Shown: in pieces, positions 27,701-35,632 of the stretch
How the letters are laid out: each line of letters opens with the position of its first letter
How positions within the stretch are numbered: position 1 is the first letter of the stretch
From: Halorussus ruber
Lineage (GTDB): Archaea; Halobacteriota; Halobacteria; Halobacteriales; Haladaptataceae
Length of the DNA: 64,000 bases
Reading direction: 5' to 3'
Assembly (NCBI RefSeq): GCF_004765785.1
Contig: NZ_ML219769.1
Span: 181,891-245,890, forward strand
The notes under the pieces: generated by a model
Seen by the model: the letters and a program-made list of their open reading frames with translations, nothing else
Told to the model about the DNA's origin: nothing
The model's database searches: none
Program-made: the position numbers and the translations under genes

Positions 27701-28676
27701 CGTCGTCCACGTTCTCGGCGAGGGTCTGCAACTCGGTCAGGCGCTCGAAGTCGGTGCCGACGAAGCGGCCGACCTCGTCGAGCAGGAGGACGAGTTTGAC
27801 GGGGTCGCCGAGTTCCTCCTCGCGCTCGACCCGGAGCGATTCCAGCCGCTCGACGGCCTCCTCGGGGCCGATGTCGGAGGGCCGGAGGTCGGCGTAGCCG
27901 TCGCGCGTGCCGGTCGCCTCCTCGAAGAGTTCCGGCAGGACGATATCCGAGAGCGCGCTGTACCGCTGGATATCCTCCCAGAGGTCCGCGGTCCGCCAGT
28001 CGTACTGGGGCGAGTCGGGCGTCTTTTCGGCCACGATTTCGGCCGCTCGGTCCTGTCGGTCGTCCCACGAATCGGTGGTTCGGTACCACTCCTCGAAGTA
28101 CGCGACGTCGAGGTGCGAGGAGAGGCCGGTCGAAATCTCGTCATCGACGCCCGTGAGAACGGGGTTCTGATGGGCGTGCCGGAGAATACTCTCGCTGAAG
28201 CTCCGGTGTTTCTGTCCCCGATACTTCAGCAGGTTGACCGAAATCGGGACGACGTGATAGTCGTCGTGGACCCGTTCCCACCCGGTACGGAGGTCGCCGA
28301 GGTCGGCCGCGTCGGACTCCGCCCCTGCGTCGTCTACTTCTTCCGGGGCGAGTTTGTCCCAGACTCGGTCGGCGCGACCGCGGAGCCACTCGGTGTCCAG
28401 CAGGCTGTCGAGGACCGCCAGCGTGTGGCTCTTCCCAGTTCCGTAGTAGCCGTAGAGCCAGTGGTTCGCCCCCGTGCGCACGTCGTCGGTCTCGCCGAGG
28501 AGCCGATTCACGAACTCCCCGAGGAAGCGCCGCGAGTCGGCGGTCACGCGGTAGGACTCGATGGCCTCGGCTCGATGGCCGTCGTCGGCGTGACTCCGGT
28601 CCGTCCGGCCAGTTCGGTCGATTCGGACCGACTCCGCGACCTCCTGGGGCGCGTCCGCGAACCACTCGCGGCCCAT
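24762..28676 (-). CDS. PglY/BrxC-like large ATPase
   Basis: 1304 residues. Walker A is GYYGTGKS at residues 76-83, preceded by WLY. Walker B is KLVLLLDEV at about 294-302, then GRFVGTDFERL. The rest is helical, with a segment typical of BREX P-loop proteins (FYPFLPYHAPLFLEILCNL, then KSIFSGTARAVPALMHELL). Near residues 1190-1220 it contains a run of ERD/DGDERD units encoded by 15-base tandem repeats (25021-25110), which could expand or shrink. PglY/BrxC ATPases are essential in BREX and interact with PglX/BrxB. Here no PglX is present nearby. The start codon is separated from the upstream gene's stop by two bases. Confidence 0.78.
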   Translation of the reverse strand: MGREWFADAPQEVAESVRIDRTGRTDRSHADDGHRAEAIESYRVTADSRRFLGEFVNRLLGETDDVRTGANHWLYGYYGTGKSHTLAVLDSLLDTEWLRGRADRVWDKLAPEEVDDAGAESDAADLGDLRTGWERVHDDYHVVPISVNLLKYRGQKHRSFSESILRHAHQNPVLTGVDDEISTGLSSHLDVAYFEEWYRTTDSWDDRQDRAAEIVAEKTPDSPQYDWRTADLWEDIQRYSALSDIVLPELFEEATGTRDGYADLRPSDIGPEEAVERLESLRVEREEELGDPVKLVLLLDEVGRFVGTDFERLTELQTLAENVDDVGDGDIQLVATAQAQIEDVRPEFAAHGADFSIVKDRFPHRYQLSSEHVSDVAERRLLRKSETGEQAVRNVLADADVKPTESLVHNEVKRNTKPPLDAIDAEELVAFYPFLPYHAPLFLEILCNLRREAAGPAKSIFSGTARAVPALMHELLESWIEKGERDRLLSLVDFFDQIQPELWDLLPQDVRVVVGTEEADGTAKGERPDRATPDEVRAIKDEVYDDDSDIEEFDLRVAKALVLLRRVHDIVPLNEGNIAVAVMSDLDGKSRIRTANRVEESLDRLQKFVRPTRDEGGPRYRFATRDERAIYDHTERREANPDWDEIVGALDDHLWERLAQDLALPESVPYGESGDEYPVSYNFALDGTDFETTREAEGGLAVDVAVQGVRPNSTTERTAEDTLYWEIDTDGLQDLRKRLVEWWALRDATEDRAVPPAVERDLEQRASAVRRKLVAAMTSGSYTVKDRTDVSGLSKAVRIAVDVAYPDDFHPMLLQVDETRLRELRELDSGDPLPAWARTIQVPSPDHEANRGKQTIQRNVLSLTGRQLEDREEGLELTTVLDGIAERKPFYDDARPALRAILWGFCRKGRLLPVDEAGNTLEDEALLDSDALSTTRLTLLPRRPLGKMLEDGGFKETTETVADGLIALQDANRGIESRLTDLREDVELVAELDVRTDAVAGLLDAFADELATRADRAADRLAVAKSQGEKLGEAIEETNDAREWLETVADVWDRRLASLYRLDAVLTVGDDRFDWVDEQARDAVESRSDAVASFEGEWWTTDGWSAFSSELAGGRTSEDLASALERSWESFAADRDLDRLVARIDDHPWVVPVTEIPAGVHATFEAEFLTPMGRLRRWYETIDRAIGALTDERDGGERDGDERDGDERDGDERDTDERDTDELLEATDDVAKLDPLADAVSPSPDELAVRLDRLSAVVGDRGIEEVGRIGIVPGDRQGLEDHLGRLVAERELEIEETDHGVIVR
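25021..25110 (-). repeat. Six 15-base tandem repeats inside the PglY-like gene
   Basis: Units at 25021, 25036, 25051, 25066, 25081 and 25096, each about TCGCGTTCGTCNNNG. They encode an acidic/basic DERD-x unit and keep the reading frame, so copy-number changes would change only linker length. Confidence 0.8.
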
Positions 28677-28678
28677 CG

Positions 28679-29050
28679 CTACGCTCCCTCCGCGTCAGGA
28701 TAGCTTTCGACCCACGAGTGGGTCTCGTCCCGCGCCGTCGTACAGGCGTCGAACACCGCACCGAGGTCCGCGGGGTTAGACAGACTCGGCGGCGCGTGCT
28801 GGAACCGAGACCGCAGCACGCGGTAGATGTTCCGAGAACGCCCCCGCGTGCTACGGTTCGACAGGCGCTCTTGGTACCAGACGCGCTTGGCGTCGTTCCA
28901 GTTACCGCGGTCCCGACAGAGCCGAGCGAGCGATTTCGCTCGCTCGGAGCGGAACCCACGCATGGCCACAGCCATGCTGACCTCCTCGGGCGAGAACCGG
29001 CCTGAGAGCGACGACGGCCGGGCTCCTCCGTCGTCACGGAGCGTGGTCAT
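28679..29050 (-). CDS. Short BrxA-like protein (DUF1819-like)
   Basis: 123 residues, shorter than usual BrxA (about 200). The recognisable stretch is SLARLCRDRGNWNDAKRVWY at about residues 41-60, followed by RLSNRSTRGRSRNIYRVLRSRF. This matches the BrxA pattern of a helix, 'G-D/N-W', and a run of basic/serine residues before the I-x-R-x-L helix. The usual C-terminal half is absent. It is the first gene of the operon, two bases before the PglY-like start. BrxA binds DNA in known systems, and the basic helix fits that role. Confidence is moderate because the match is short. Confidence 0.55.
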   Translation of the reverse strand: MTTLRDDGGARPSSLSGRFSPEEVSMAVAMRGFRSERAKSLARLCRDRGNWNDAKRVWYQERLSNRSTRGRSRNIYRVLRSRFQHAPPSLSNPADLGAVFDACTTARDETHSWVESYPDAEGA

Positions 29051-29371
29051 AACCGGGAGAAGCCAATCGACGTACTTTACAGTTCGTCATTAGTCACGGC
29101 CTCGGAGGTGTCGGTCGGGTCGGGGTTACGGTCGGTGACAGGTGATTTCAGCAGAGCCATCGTGAGTTCCCGAAACTACCCTTCTCCTCTTCGCTCGGGT
29201 GCCCGTAGACGAAAGCCGACCGTAAAGACAGGTAATTATTTCTTAAACATAACAAAACAATGCTTTGGTATCGTTTCCGACAGCCTCGTCGCGGCGTCCA
29301 CTCGCGTCACCGCGACCGACCCCGTGATAAGAATCCGATAATTTATACGCCCCTTCTGCGTTCGTCCATCC
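29051..29371. other. Divergent promoter gap of the BREX-like operon
   Basis: 321 bases between divergent starts. The operon side shows a weak TATA-like TGTAAAGTA about 25-35 bases before the ATG at 29050. The other side holds TTTATAC at 29342-29348, about 24 bases before the ATG at 29372. An A/T-rich motif at 29232-29260 resembles one at 58276-58304. Confidence 0.5.
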
Positions 29372-29938
29372 ATGCTCATTCCGGGTGTCCTCATCGCGCT
29401 GGCGACGTTTCCGGGCGTCGTCGCCCACGAGTACGCCCACGAACGAGCGTGCCAGAAACGCGACTTACAGATTCGGGAGGTCTGTTACTTCCAACTCCGG
29501 TCGCCGAACGGCTTCGTGCGCCACGAGCAACCGTCCCGGTACGACGACGCGTTCTGGATTAGCCTCGCGCCGTTCACGGTCAACACGCTCTTGGCGGTCG
29601 CGTTCGCGGTCGTCGCGGGCGTCCTGCTGTCCGTGACGCGAGCGACGGGGATGGGGCTGTTCGCCTACGCGACGGGGCCGCCAGCGTGGCTGGCGTTCTC
29701 GTTCGCGTGGCACGCGATGCCCTCGAAGGACGACGCCGAGAACGTCTACGAACACGCAAAGCGGGAGTGGCGAACCTCGTGGTTCGCGCGCTTCGGCTTT
29801 CTCGTCGTCGCGGCGCTGTACGTCTGGCACTACCTGAGCTATCTCTGGTTCGACGCGCTCTACGCGCTGTTGGTGGTCGGCGGCACGATTTGGCTGTCCT
29901 ACGCGGCGACGAGCGACGCCGTCGGACTCCCGGTCTGA
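29372..29938 (+). CDS. M50-like membrane metalloprotease homologue
   Basis: 188 residues with about five membrane helices (1-20, 60-85, 95-115, 137-155 and 160-178). The first helix carries HEYAH (VVAHEYAHERACQKRD, residues 19-23), an H-E-x-x-H zinc motif in the position of site-2-type proteases or their DUF3267-like relatives. Unlike true M50 proteases, no clear N-x-x-P-x-x-D motif is visible, so protease activity is not assured. TATA is 24 bases before the ATG. The next gene begins 65 bases downstream. Confidence 0.7.
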   Translation: MLIPGVLIALATFPGVVAHEYAHERACQKRDLQIREVCYFQLRSPNGFVRHEQPSRYDDAFWISLAPFTVNTLLAVAFAVVAGVLLSVTRATGMGLFAYATGPPAWLAFSFAWHAMPSKDDAENVYEHAKREWRTSWFARFGFLVVAALYVWHYLSYLWFDALYALLVVGGTIWLSYAATSDAVGLPV

Positions 29939-30002
29939 GTGCAGGCGCAATCACCGAGTACAATCACCGGGTTATATGAGTCGATAATCAGTAGTCGGCG
30001 AC

Positions 30003-30320
30003 ATGACCGTGACGGCGATGCTGACTGTCGCACCGCTCGACGACCCGGAGGCCGACTTCGACGCCGAAATCGCGGCGGCCATCGACGCGCTCGAGGAGTT
30101 CGACGTGCGCTACGAGACGAACCCGATGGAGACCACCATCGAGGCCGACGACCTCGGCGAGGTGTTCGACGCGGCGCAGGCCGCGACGGAGGCCATCGAC
30201 GCGACCAGAACGATGACCAGCCTGAAAATCGACCACTTCCGCGAGGAGGACCTCGCCGTCGAGGAGAAAGTCGAGCGCGTCGAGACGCACCTCGGGCGAG
30301 AGGCGGTGAGCGACCGATGA
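30003..30320 (+). CDS. MTH1187-family thiamine-binding protein
   Basis: 105 residues. It has the ferredoxin-like fold pattern of MTH1187/YkoF proteins: VTAMLTVAPLDDP at the start, then VRYETNPMETTIEADDLGEVF with T-N-P-M-x-T-T as the ligand-contact region, and a C-terminal helix. This family binds thiamine or its pyrimidine. The stop overlaps the start of the substrate-binding lipoprotein gene (ATGA), so the two are translationally coupled and may act together in thiamine uptake or storage. Confidence 0.85.
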   Translation: MTVTAMLTVAPLDDPEADFDAEIAAAIDALEEFDVRYETNPMETTIEADDLGEVFDAAQAATEAIDATRTMTSLKIDHFREEDLAVEEKVERVETHLGREAVSDR

Positions 30321-31399
30321 GCGGGAGAAAGAAGGCCGTCACCCGTCGGGAACTCCTCGGCGGAAGCGCGGCCGCGGCCACCGTGCTGGCCAGCGGGTGC
30401 GTCGGCGGGGCGTTGCGGTCGCCGTCGCCGAACACGCTCCGGGTCGGGACCTACGGGTCGTTCGTGGACGCGCCGAGTACCAGCGCCGGGGCGTGGATAA
30501 AAGACGAGTTCGAGAAGCGCCACGACGCCACGCTCGAATGGGTCGTGCCGGAGAACGAACTCACGGGGTTCGTCCAACGCCGCAAGGAGGGCGTGGACCT
30601 CGGTGCCGACGCCTACGTCGGCATCACGCCGGAGGACTTGGTTCGGGCCGACAGCGTCCTCGACAGGCCGCTGTTCTCGGGGTTCGACACCGGAGCGGTC
30701 GAGAACGCCGAGAATATCGCCGACGCCTACCACTTCGACCCGCAGCGACGGGTCCTGCCGACCGGGGCCTCCTACGTCTGCATCGTCTACGACGAGCGGG
30801 AAGTGTCGGAACCGGCGACGTTCGACGCGCTGGCCACCGAGGAGTACCGCGACTCGCTCCTACTGGCGAACCCCCAGAGTACGACAACGGGACTACTCTT
30901 TCTCCTCTGGACGATACAGGAGAAAGGCCCGGACTCCTACCTCGACTACTGGGAGCGACTGATGGACAACGAGGTCCGCGTGCTGGGGTCGTGGAGCGAC
31001 GCCTACACCGCTTACTCGAACGAGGAGGCACCGATGGTGGTCTCGTACTCGACAGATCAGGTGTACGCCGCCGAGAAGGACGTGGACATGCGACGCCACC
31101 AAATCGGCTTCCCGAACGACCAGGGCTACGCCTACGTCGACGGCGTGGGGAAGTTTGCGACGACGGAGCGCGACGAACTGGTCCGGAAGTTCGCGGCCTT
31201 CCTCCTCGACCCCGAGGTCCAGCGCAAGACCGCGGTCAAGAACGTCGGAATCCCGACCGTCGAGAACGCCTCGCTCCCGCCGGACGTTCGGCAGTACGCC
31301 CACGTCCCCGACGAACCGGTCCAGTTCAGCTACGACGCGCTCGCCGAACACGTGGACGACTGGCGAGACGCGTGGGCGAGACGAGTCGTGGGGCAGTAG
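30317..31399 (+). CDS. Thiamine-type ABC substrate-binding lipoprotein
   Basis: 360 residues from the ATG at 30317. The N-terminus (TRRELLGGSAAAATVLASGC) is a Tat signal with a lipobox cysteine, so the protein is anchored outside. The body (LRVGTYGSFVDAPSTSAGAWI; ADAYVGITPEDLVRADS; VVSYSTDQVYAAE) matches the ThiB/extracellular-binding family 1 for thiamine or similar ligands. The last 50 residues hold VKNVGIPTVENASLPPDVRQ. Normally permease and ATPase genes follow; here the next gene is a TFB. It may work with a permease elsewhere. The start overlaps the upstream gene. Confidence 0.85.
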   Translation: MSGRKKAVTRRELLGGSAAAATVLASGCVGGALRSPSPNTLRVGTYGSFVDAPSTSAGAWIKDEFEKRHDATLEWVVPENELTGFVQRRKEGVDLGADAYVGITPEDLVRADSVLDRPLFSGFDTGAVENAENIADAYHFDPQRRVLPTGASYVCIVYDEREVSEPATFDALATEEYRDSLLLANPQSTTTGLLFLLWTIQEKGPDSYLDYWERLMDNEVRVLGSWSDAYTAYSNEEAPMVVSYSTDQVYAAEKDVDMRRHQIGFPNDQGYAYVDGVGKFATTERDELVRKFAAFLLDPEVQRKTAVKNVGIPTVENASLPPDVRQYAHVPDEPVQFSYDALAEHVDDWRDAWARRVVGQ

Positions 31400-31572
31400 C
31401 GAGACGCAGAATTTGGGGCGGTTAGTAGTACCGGGTCGCCCGGACGCGAAAGGAACGGAGCGCACCGGGGGCTAGTCTTATGTAGGGAAAATAACCCTTT
31501 CTGCGGTCGTTAGCGACGACTTCGAGCGAGAGGAGGGCTTGAAACGCGCGTCTTCCGTCCGCCGAGCAAAAC

Positions 31573-31581
31573 CTTACTTAT
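31573..31581 (+). promoter_or_regulatory. TATA-like box of the second TFB gene
   Basis: An A/T-rich stretch CTTACTTAT preceded by AAAAC (BRE-like), about 35-43 bases before the ATG at 31616. Confidence 0.4.
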
Positions 31582-31615
31582 TAGACGAGGAGACTACTAT
31601 GTATGGGTCAAGTTA

Positions 31616-32587
31616 ATGCCCCGGCCAAATCGCCAGCGTGAGCGGACGCACGAATCCGCGTCGAACGAAGAAACTACCGAGGAGGAACAAGAGAGCCAGC
31701 AGTGTCCCGAATGCAGTTCCGGAAACCTCGTTACGAGCGGTGATAGTAACGAGGTCGTCTGCGAGGACTGTGGACTCGTTATCGAGGAGCAGATGATTGA
31801 CCGCGGGCCAGAGTGGCGTGCGTTCAATCACAGCGAGCGCGAGAGTAAGAGTCGGGTCGGTGCCCCGACCACCCAGACGATGCACGACAAGGGGCTGACG
31901 ACCCAAATCGACTGGAAGAACAAGGACGCCTACGGTCGGTCGCTCTCGTCGGAGAAGCGGAGTCAGATGAGTCGCCTCCGGAAGTGGCAGGAGCGCATCC
32001 GAACCAAGGACGCGGGCGAGCGCAACCTCCAGTTCGCGCTCAGCGAAATCGACCGCATGGCCTCGGCGCTGGGCGTCCCGCGGTCGGTCCGGGAGGTCTC
32101 GTCGGTCATCTACCGGCGCGCGCTCAAGGAGGACCTGATTCGCGGCCGGTCCATCGAGGGCGTCGCAACCAGTTGTCTCTACGCCGGGTGTCGCCAGGAG
32201 GGCATCCCGCGGAGTCTCGACGAGGTCGCCGAGGTTTCCCGGGTCGAGAAGAAGGAGATAGGCCGGACGTATCGGTACGTCGCGCAGGAACTCGGCTTGG
32301 AGATGAAGCCCGTCGACCCCAAGGAGTACGTGCCGCGGTTCAGTTCAGACCTCGGCGTGAGCGAGGAGGTGAAGGTGAAGGCCAACGAGATTATCGACAA
32401 GTCCGCCGAGCAGGGCCTCCTCTCGGGCAAGTCGCCGACGGGGTTCGCGGCCGCGGCGATATACGCGGCGTCGCTGTTGTGTAACGAGAAGAAGACCCAG
32501 CGCGAGGTCGCGGAGGTCGCGCAGGTGACGGAGGTCACGATTCGGAACCGGTATCAGGAACAAATCGAAGCGATGGGGCTTCACTGA
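31616..32587 (+). CDS. tfb: Transcription initiation factor IIB (second TFB)
   Basis: 323 residues. Zinc ribbon cysteines at 30, 33, 49 and 52 (CPECSSGN...CEDCG), then the B-reader ([17 protein letters not shown]) and two cyclin repeats ([39 protein letters not shown]). It is the more canonical of the two TFBs here, with fewer acidic substitutions and a standard sequence from residue 50 on; a C-terminal [13 protein letters not shown] matches archaeal consensus. Likely the general factor, while the gene at 776 may be a paralogue for particular promoters. The stand-alone gene lies between the thiamine genes and the NosL gene. Confidence 0.95.
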   Translation: MPRPNRQRERTHESASNEETTEEEQESQQCPECSSGNLVTSGDSNEVVCEDCGLVIEEQMIDRGPEWRAFNHSERESKSRVGAPTTQTMHDKGLTTQIDWKNKDAYGRSLSSEKRSQMSRLRKWQERIRTKDAGERNLQFALSEIDRMASALGVPRSVREVSSVIYRRALKEDLIRGRSIEGVATSCLYAGCRQEGIPRSLDEVAEVSRVEKKEIGRTYRYVAQELGLEMKPVDPKEYVPRFSSDLGVSEEVKVKANEIIDKSAEQGLLSGKSPTGFAAAAIYAASLLCNEKKTQREVAEVAQVTEVTIRNRYQEQIEAMGLH

Positions 32588-32689
32588 GCGACGACGGCCC
32601 GCGGTTCGTATCGCGGGGTCACCTCCTCTTCCCTCGATTTCGAGAATCGTGCCAACCCACTCATTAGACTCCGGGTGGTAGAGTACGGT

Positions 32690-33793
32690 ATGAGTAACGA
32701 CGACGGCCGAGTCATCGACCGCCGGACGGTGCTGACGACCGGTGCAGTCGCGCTCGGTGCGGGACTGGCTGGCTGTACCGGGAACGGTGGCACGTCCGAG
32801 ACGACCACGGACCAGACGGGAACCACCGACCAGACGGAGGCGACCCAGACCGCGACCGAATCGGAGACGACCGACTCGGTCGCTCTCGACGAACCCGCGG
32901 AACCGACCGAGTCAGATCGGTGTGCGGTCTGTAACATGACCGTCGCAAACTTCCCCGAGTGGAACGCCCAACTCACGCTCGAGGGCGACGGCGGACGGCG
33001 AGCGTTCACCTGCTCGCCGGGATGTCTGGTCACGCTCGCCGCGAAACCCGGGCAGTTCGTGGACGGCGCGACCGGCGACGACGTGGCGAACGCCTGGGCG
33101 CGCGACCGGACCACGACGGACCTCGTGGACGCGACCACCGCGAGTTGGGTCCTCGACCCCGACGACGAGCGGGCTGGTGGCCCGATGAGCGGCAACCCAC
33201 TCCCGTTCGCCGAGGAGGCCGACGCCGAGAGCTACGTCGCCGAGTACGACGACCTGACGAAACACGCTATCGTCGGGTTCGACGCCTTCGACGCGGCGCT
33301 CGCGGCCACCTACCGCGGGCGGTTCCTCCCCGACGCGACCGATTCGTCGGTCCTCGACGCCGTGGAGGTCCCCGACGACGCGACCTGTCCGGTCTGCGGG
33401 ATGCAACCGGCGAAGTTCCCGGACGCCAACGCGCAGGTCGCCTTCGAGGACGGCGGGCGCGAGTTCCCCTGTTCGCCGGGGTGTCTCGGCGCGTTCTACG
33501 CCGACACCGCCGCGTTCGCCGACGAGCGCGAGCAGGACGGTATCGTCTCCGCGTGGGTTCACGACTACGGCACCGACGAGCTAATCGACGCGCTCGAGGC
33601 GTGGTTCGTCCTCGAAACGAACGGCGAGCGCGTCTCAGACCTGCCGATGAAGACGAACCCGGTCCCCTACGCCGAGCGCGCGGACGCCGAGAGCTACGTC
33701 GAGCAGTACGACGACCTCACGGCCGACGACGTGGTGCGACTGACCGACTTCACGACCGAACTCGGCAAGCAGTACCGCGCTAAACACTACTGA
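32690..33793 (+). CDS. Two-domain NosL-type lipoprotein
   Basis: 367 residues from the ATG at 32690 (a GTG at 32675 adds five). The N-terminus (DRRTVLTTGAVALGAGLAGC) is a Tat lipobox signal. Two NosL domains follow: the first (CAVCNMTVANFPEWNAQ...TCSPGC) at about residues 83-190, and the second (CPVCGMQPAKFPDANAQ...PCSPGCLGAFY) at about 225-340. Both keep the C-x-x-C-x-M and C-S-P-G-C pairs that can bind Cu(I). NosL supplies copper to nitrous oxide reductase; no nos genes are near, so a general extracellular copper-handling role is possible. A Thr-rich linker follows the lipid anchor. Confidence 0.85.
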   Translation: MSNDDGRVIDRRTVLTTGAVALGAGLAGCTGNGGTSETTTDQTGTTDQTEATQTATESETTDSVALDEPAEPTESDRCAVCNMTVANFPEWNAQLTLEGDGGRRAFTCSPGCLVTLAAKPGQFVDGATGDDVANAWARDRTTTDLVDATTASWVLDPDDERAGGPMSGNPLPFAEEADAESYVAEYDDLTKHAIVGFDAFDAALAATYRGRFLPDATDSSVLDAVEVPDDATCPVCGMQPAKFPDANAQVAFEDGGREFPCSPGCLGAFYADTAAFADEREQDGIVSAWVHDYGTDELIDALEAWFVLETNGERVSDLPMKTNPVPYAERADAESYVEQYDDLTADDVVRLTDFTTELGKQYRAKHY

Positions 33794-34096
33794 GCGAACG
33801 CGAGCAACCCATCCGTACGTGCGGTAGCGAGAATACTCCGCCGTCTACAGAATGGCAAGGCGACTACCACGGGGCTTGACCCCGAGGCGCTTCACGGGAT
33901 GTCATCCTCTTCGACAGCACGTCTTTTCGTGCGCTGGCCGCGACGAACGTACTGATTAGCTCTTCACCTGTCTGTACTGGACGCTGTCCCCTCGAATCGG
34001 AATAACGAAACAGTATTGACAACTACTGCTGACGGACTATCGAGAGGAGACGGGTTTCGAGTAGCGGGGTTCTCGACGGCCACAGAACCACTAAAG
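33794..34096. other. Gap with a small hairpin
   Basis: 303 bases with no gene. A hairpin at 33867-33887 (arms CGGGG/CCCCG, loop CTTGA) resembles the right-end hairpins of IS200/IS605-type elements, but no transposase frame is near. It may be a solo element end. Confidence 0.35.
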
Positions 34097-34978
34097 TTAC
34101 ACTTCCTGTTCGGATGCTCGCACCGTCAGGACCGGAATCGGTGACGTGCGAACGAGATACTCGCTGACGCTTCCGAGTACGTACCTGTCGAAACCGGTTC
34201 GACCTTGCGTCCCGACGACGACGATATCGATGTCGTGCTCCTCGATATACGACAGTATCACTTGGTGAATCGAGGGGCCATGTTCGACCGCCGTGGAAAC
34301 CTCCTCGACGCCAGCATCCGCTGCGACCTCCGCCGCGTCGTCGAGAAGGGTGTGTGCGCCCTCCTCTAAGGCTTCCATCTGGAGGTCGAGACGAACGTCG
34401 GCACCGAGCGACGGAAGCGCGATGACGGAGAGGAGGTGGAGCGCTGCCTCGTCGGCGTTCGCCACGTCCACGCCCACGTCGAGCGCCTGATCGGCACAGT
34501 CGCTCCCGTCAGTGCCAACCAGTACGTTTCGATACGGGTAAGTGATTCTGGTCTCGTCGTCCGGGCGAATCGTGAGTACGGGCGTCTCTGCTCGTCTGAC
34601 GACGCGTTCTGTCGTGCTGCCGAGTAGGAATCGTTCGAGTCCGCGGCGTCCGTGCGTGGGCATGACGACGAGGTCGATGTCGTGAGAGTCGGCGTAGTTG
34701 AGAATCGTCCGATACGGTTCACCTTGGAGCACCTCAGTGACAACATCGACGCCACGGTCCTGCACGCGAGTGGCGGCGTCTTGGACGATCTCCTCGCCCT
34801 CCTGTTCGAGCACGTCGATGATTTCTCCTTGGATTTGGGTGAGGCTATCCTGCGTCGTATCTGCGACGTTGAGGACGTGCACCGTCGCGTCGTGGCTGGT
34901 GGCGATATCGAGGACGTGGTCTAACGCGAGTGATGCGCCGTCACTGCCGTCGGTCGGAAAGAGCAGTTGCTCGTACAT
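34097..34978 (-). CDS. Universal stress protein, two tandem domains
   Basis: 293 residues made of two UspA domains. The first (about 1-145) begins MYEQLLFPTDGSDGASLALD and has the ATP-loop VMPTHGRRGLERFLLGSTTERV. The second (about 150-293) begins YRNVLVGTDGSDCADQALD and ends VVGTQGRTGFDRYVLGSVSEYL. Both keep G-x-x-G-9x-G-S/T, so each may bind ATP. Members of this family are induced by energy or redox stress. It is the first of five Usp genes in this part of the window. Stand-alone, minus strand. Confidence 0.95.
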   Translation of the reverse strand: MYEQLLFPTDGSDGASLALDHVLDIATSHDATVHVLNVADTTQDSLTQIQGEIIDVLEQEGEEIVQDAATRVQDRGVDVVTEVLQGEPYRTILNYADSHDIDLVVMPTHGRRGLERFLLGSTTERVVRRAETPVLTIRPDDETRITYPYRNVLVGTDGSDCADQALDVGVDVANADEAALHLLSVIALPSLGADVRLDLQMEALEEGAHTLLDDAAEVAADAGVEEVSTAVEHGPSIHQVILSYIEEHDIDIVVVGTQGRTGFDRYVLGSVSEYLVRTSPIPVLTVRASEQEV

Positions 34979-35033
34979 CGTCTACAAATCGGGATAGAGA
35001 TACAAAAATTGAGCAGGCGACTTTTCCGACACG

Positions 35034-35584
35034 GTGGTAGCGATACCTGATTCGGGGTCGAACGCTGGCTTGGTGGAGCCGGAGGGGGACCTCCGCGTCC
35101 CGGCGAACGCCCCGGGATTGGTCGTGTTCGCGCACGGAAGCGACAGCAGTCGGCACAGTCCTCGAAACAACGACGTCGCGGAAGCGCTCCGGTCACGCGG
35201 ACTCGGACCGCTCCTCTTTGACCTGCTCACCGAGGAGGAAGACCAGTCCCGAGAGAACCGATTCGATATCCCGCTACTGACCGACCGGTTGCTAGCAGTC
35301 ACGGTCGGCTGAGAGAACACGACGAGACGAGCGACCTCGCGCTCGGCTACTTCGGCTCTAGTACCGGCGCGGCCGCCGCGTTCCGGGCCACGGCGAGACG
35401 CGGTTCGGACATCGAGGCGGTCGTCTCTCGTGGTGGCTGGGTCGACACGACGGCCGAACGCCTCGACGACGTTCGGGCCGCGACGCTGTTCGTCGTCGGC
35501 GGCGAGGATACCGACGTACTCGAACTCAACCGCGATGCGTTCGAAGAACTCGCAGTTGACTGGTTCGCCAATCATTTGCCGTAA
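35034..35584 (+). pseudogene. Broken dienelactone-hydrolase-type alpha/beta hydrolase
   Basis: The first frame (35034-35312) gives 92 residues with NAPGLVVFAHGSDSSRHSPR and LLTEEEDQSRENRFDIPLLT. After one lost base it continues in another frame: REHDETSDLALGYFGSSTGA, AVVSRGGWVDTTAERLDDV, LFVVGGEDTDVLELNRDAFEEL and ADWF-type end (VDWFANHLP, ending at 35584). The nucleophile-elbow GYFGSSTGA is present, but the stretch between the Asp strand and the C-terminal helix, where the catalytic His lies, is deleted. So it is inactive. In other genomes this hydrolase is often fused to a phosphoribosyltransferase and sits beside stress proteins. Confidence 0.75.
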
Positions 35585-35591
35585 ACATACA

Positions 35592-35598
35592 TTTATAC
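35592..35598 (+). promoter_or_regulatory. TATA box of the CBS gene
   Basis: TTTATAC about 35-41 bases before the GTG start at 35633. Confidence 0.5.
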
Positions 35599-35632
35599 TC
35601 GTGTTCGTCGGAGACGTAACGGGGGAGAGATA

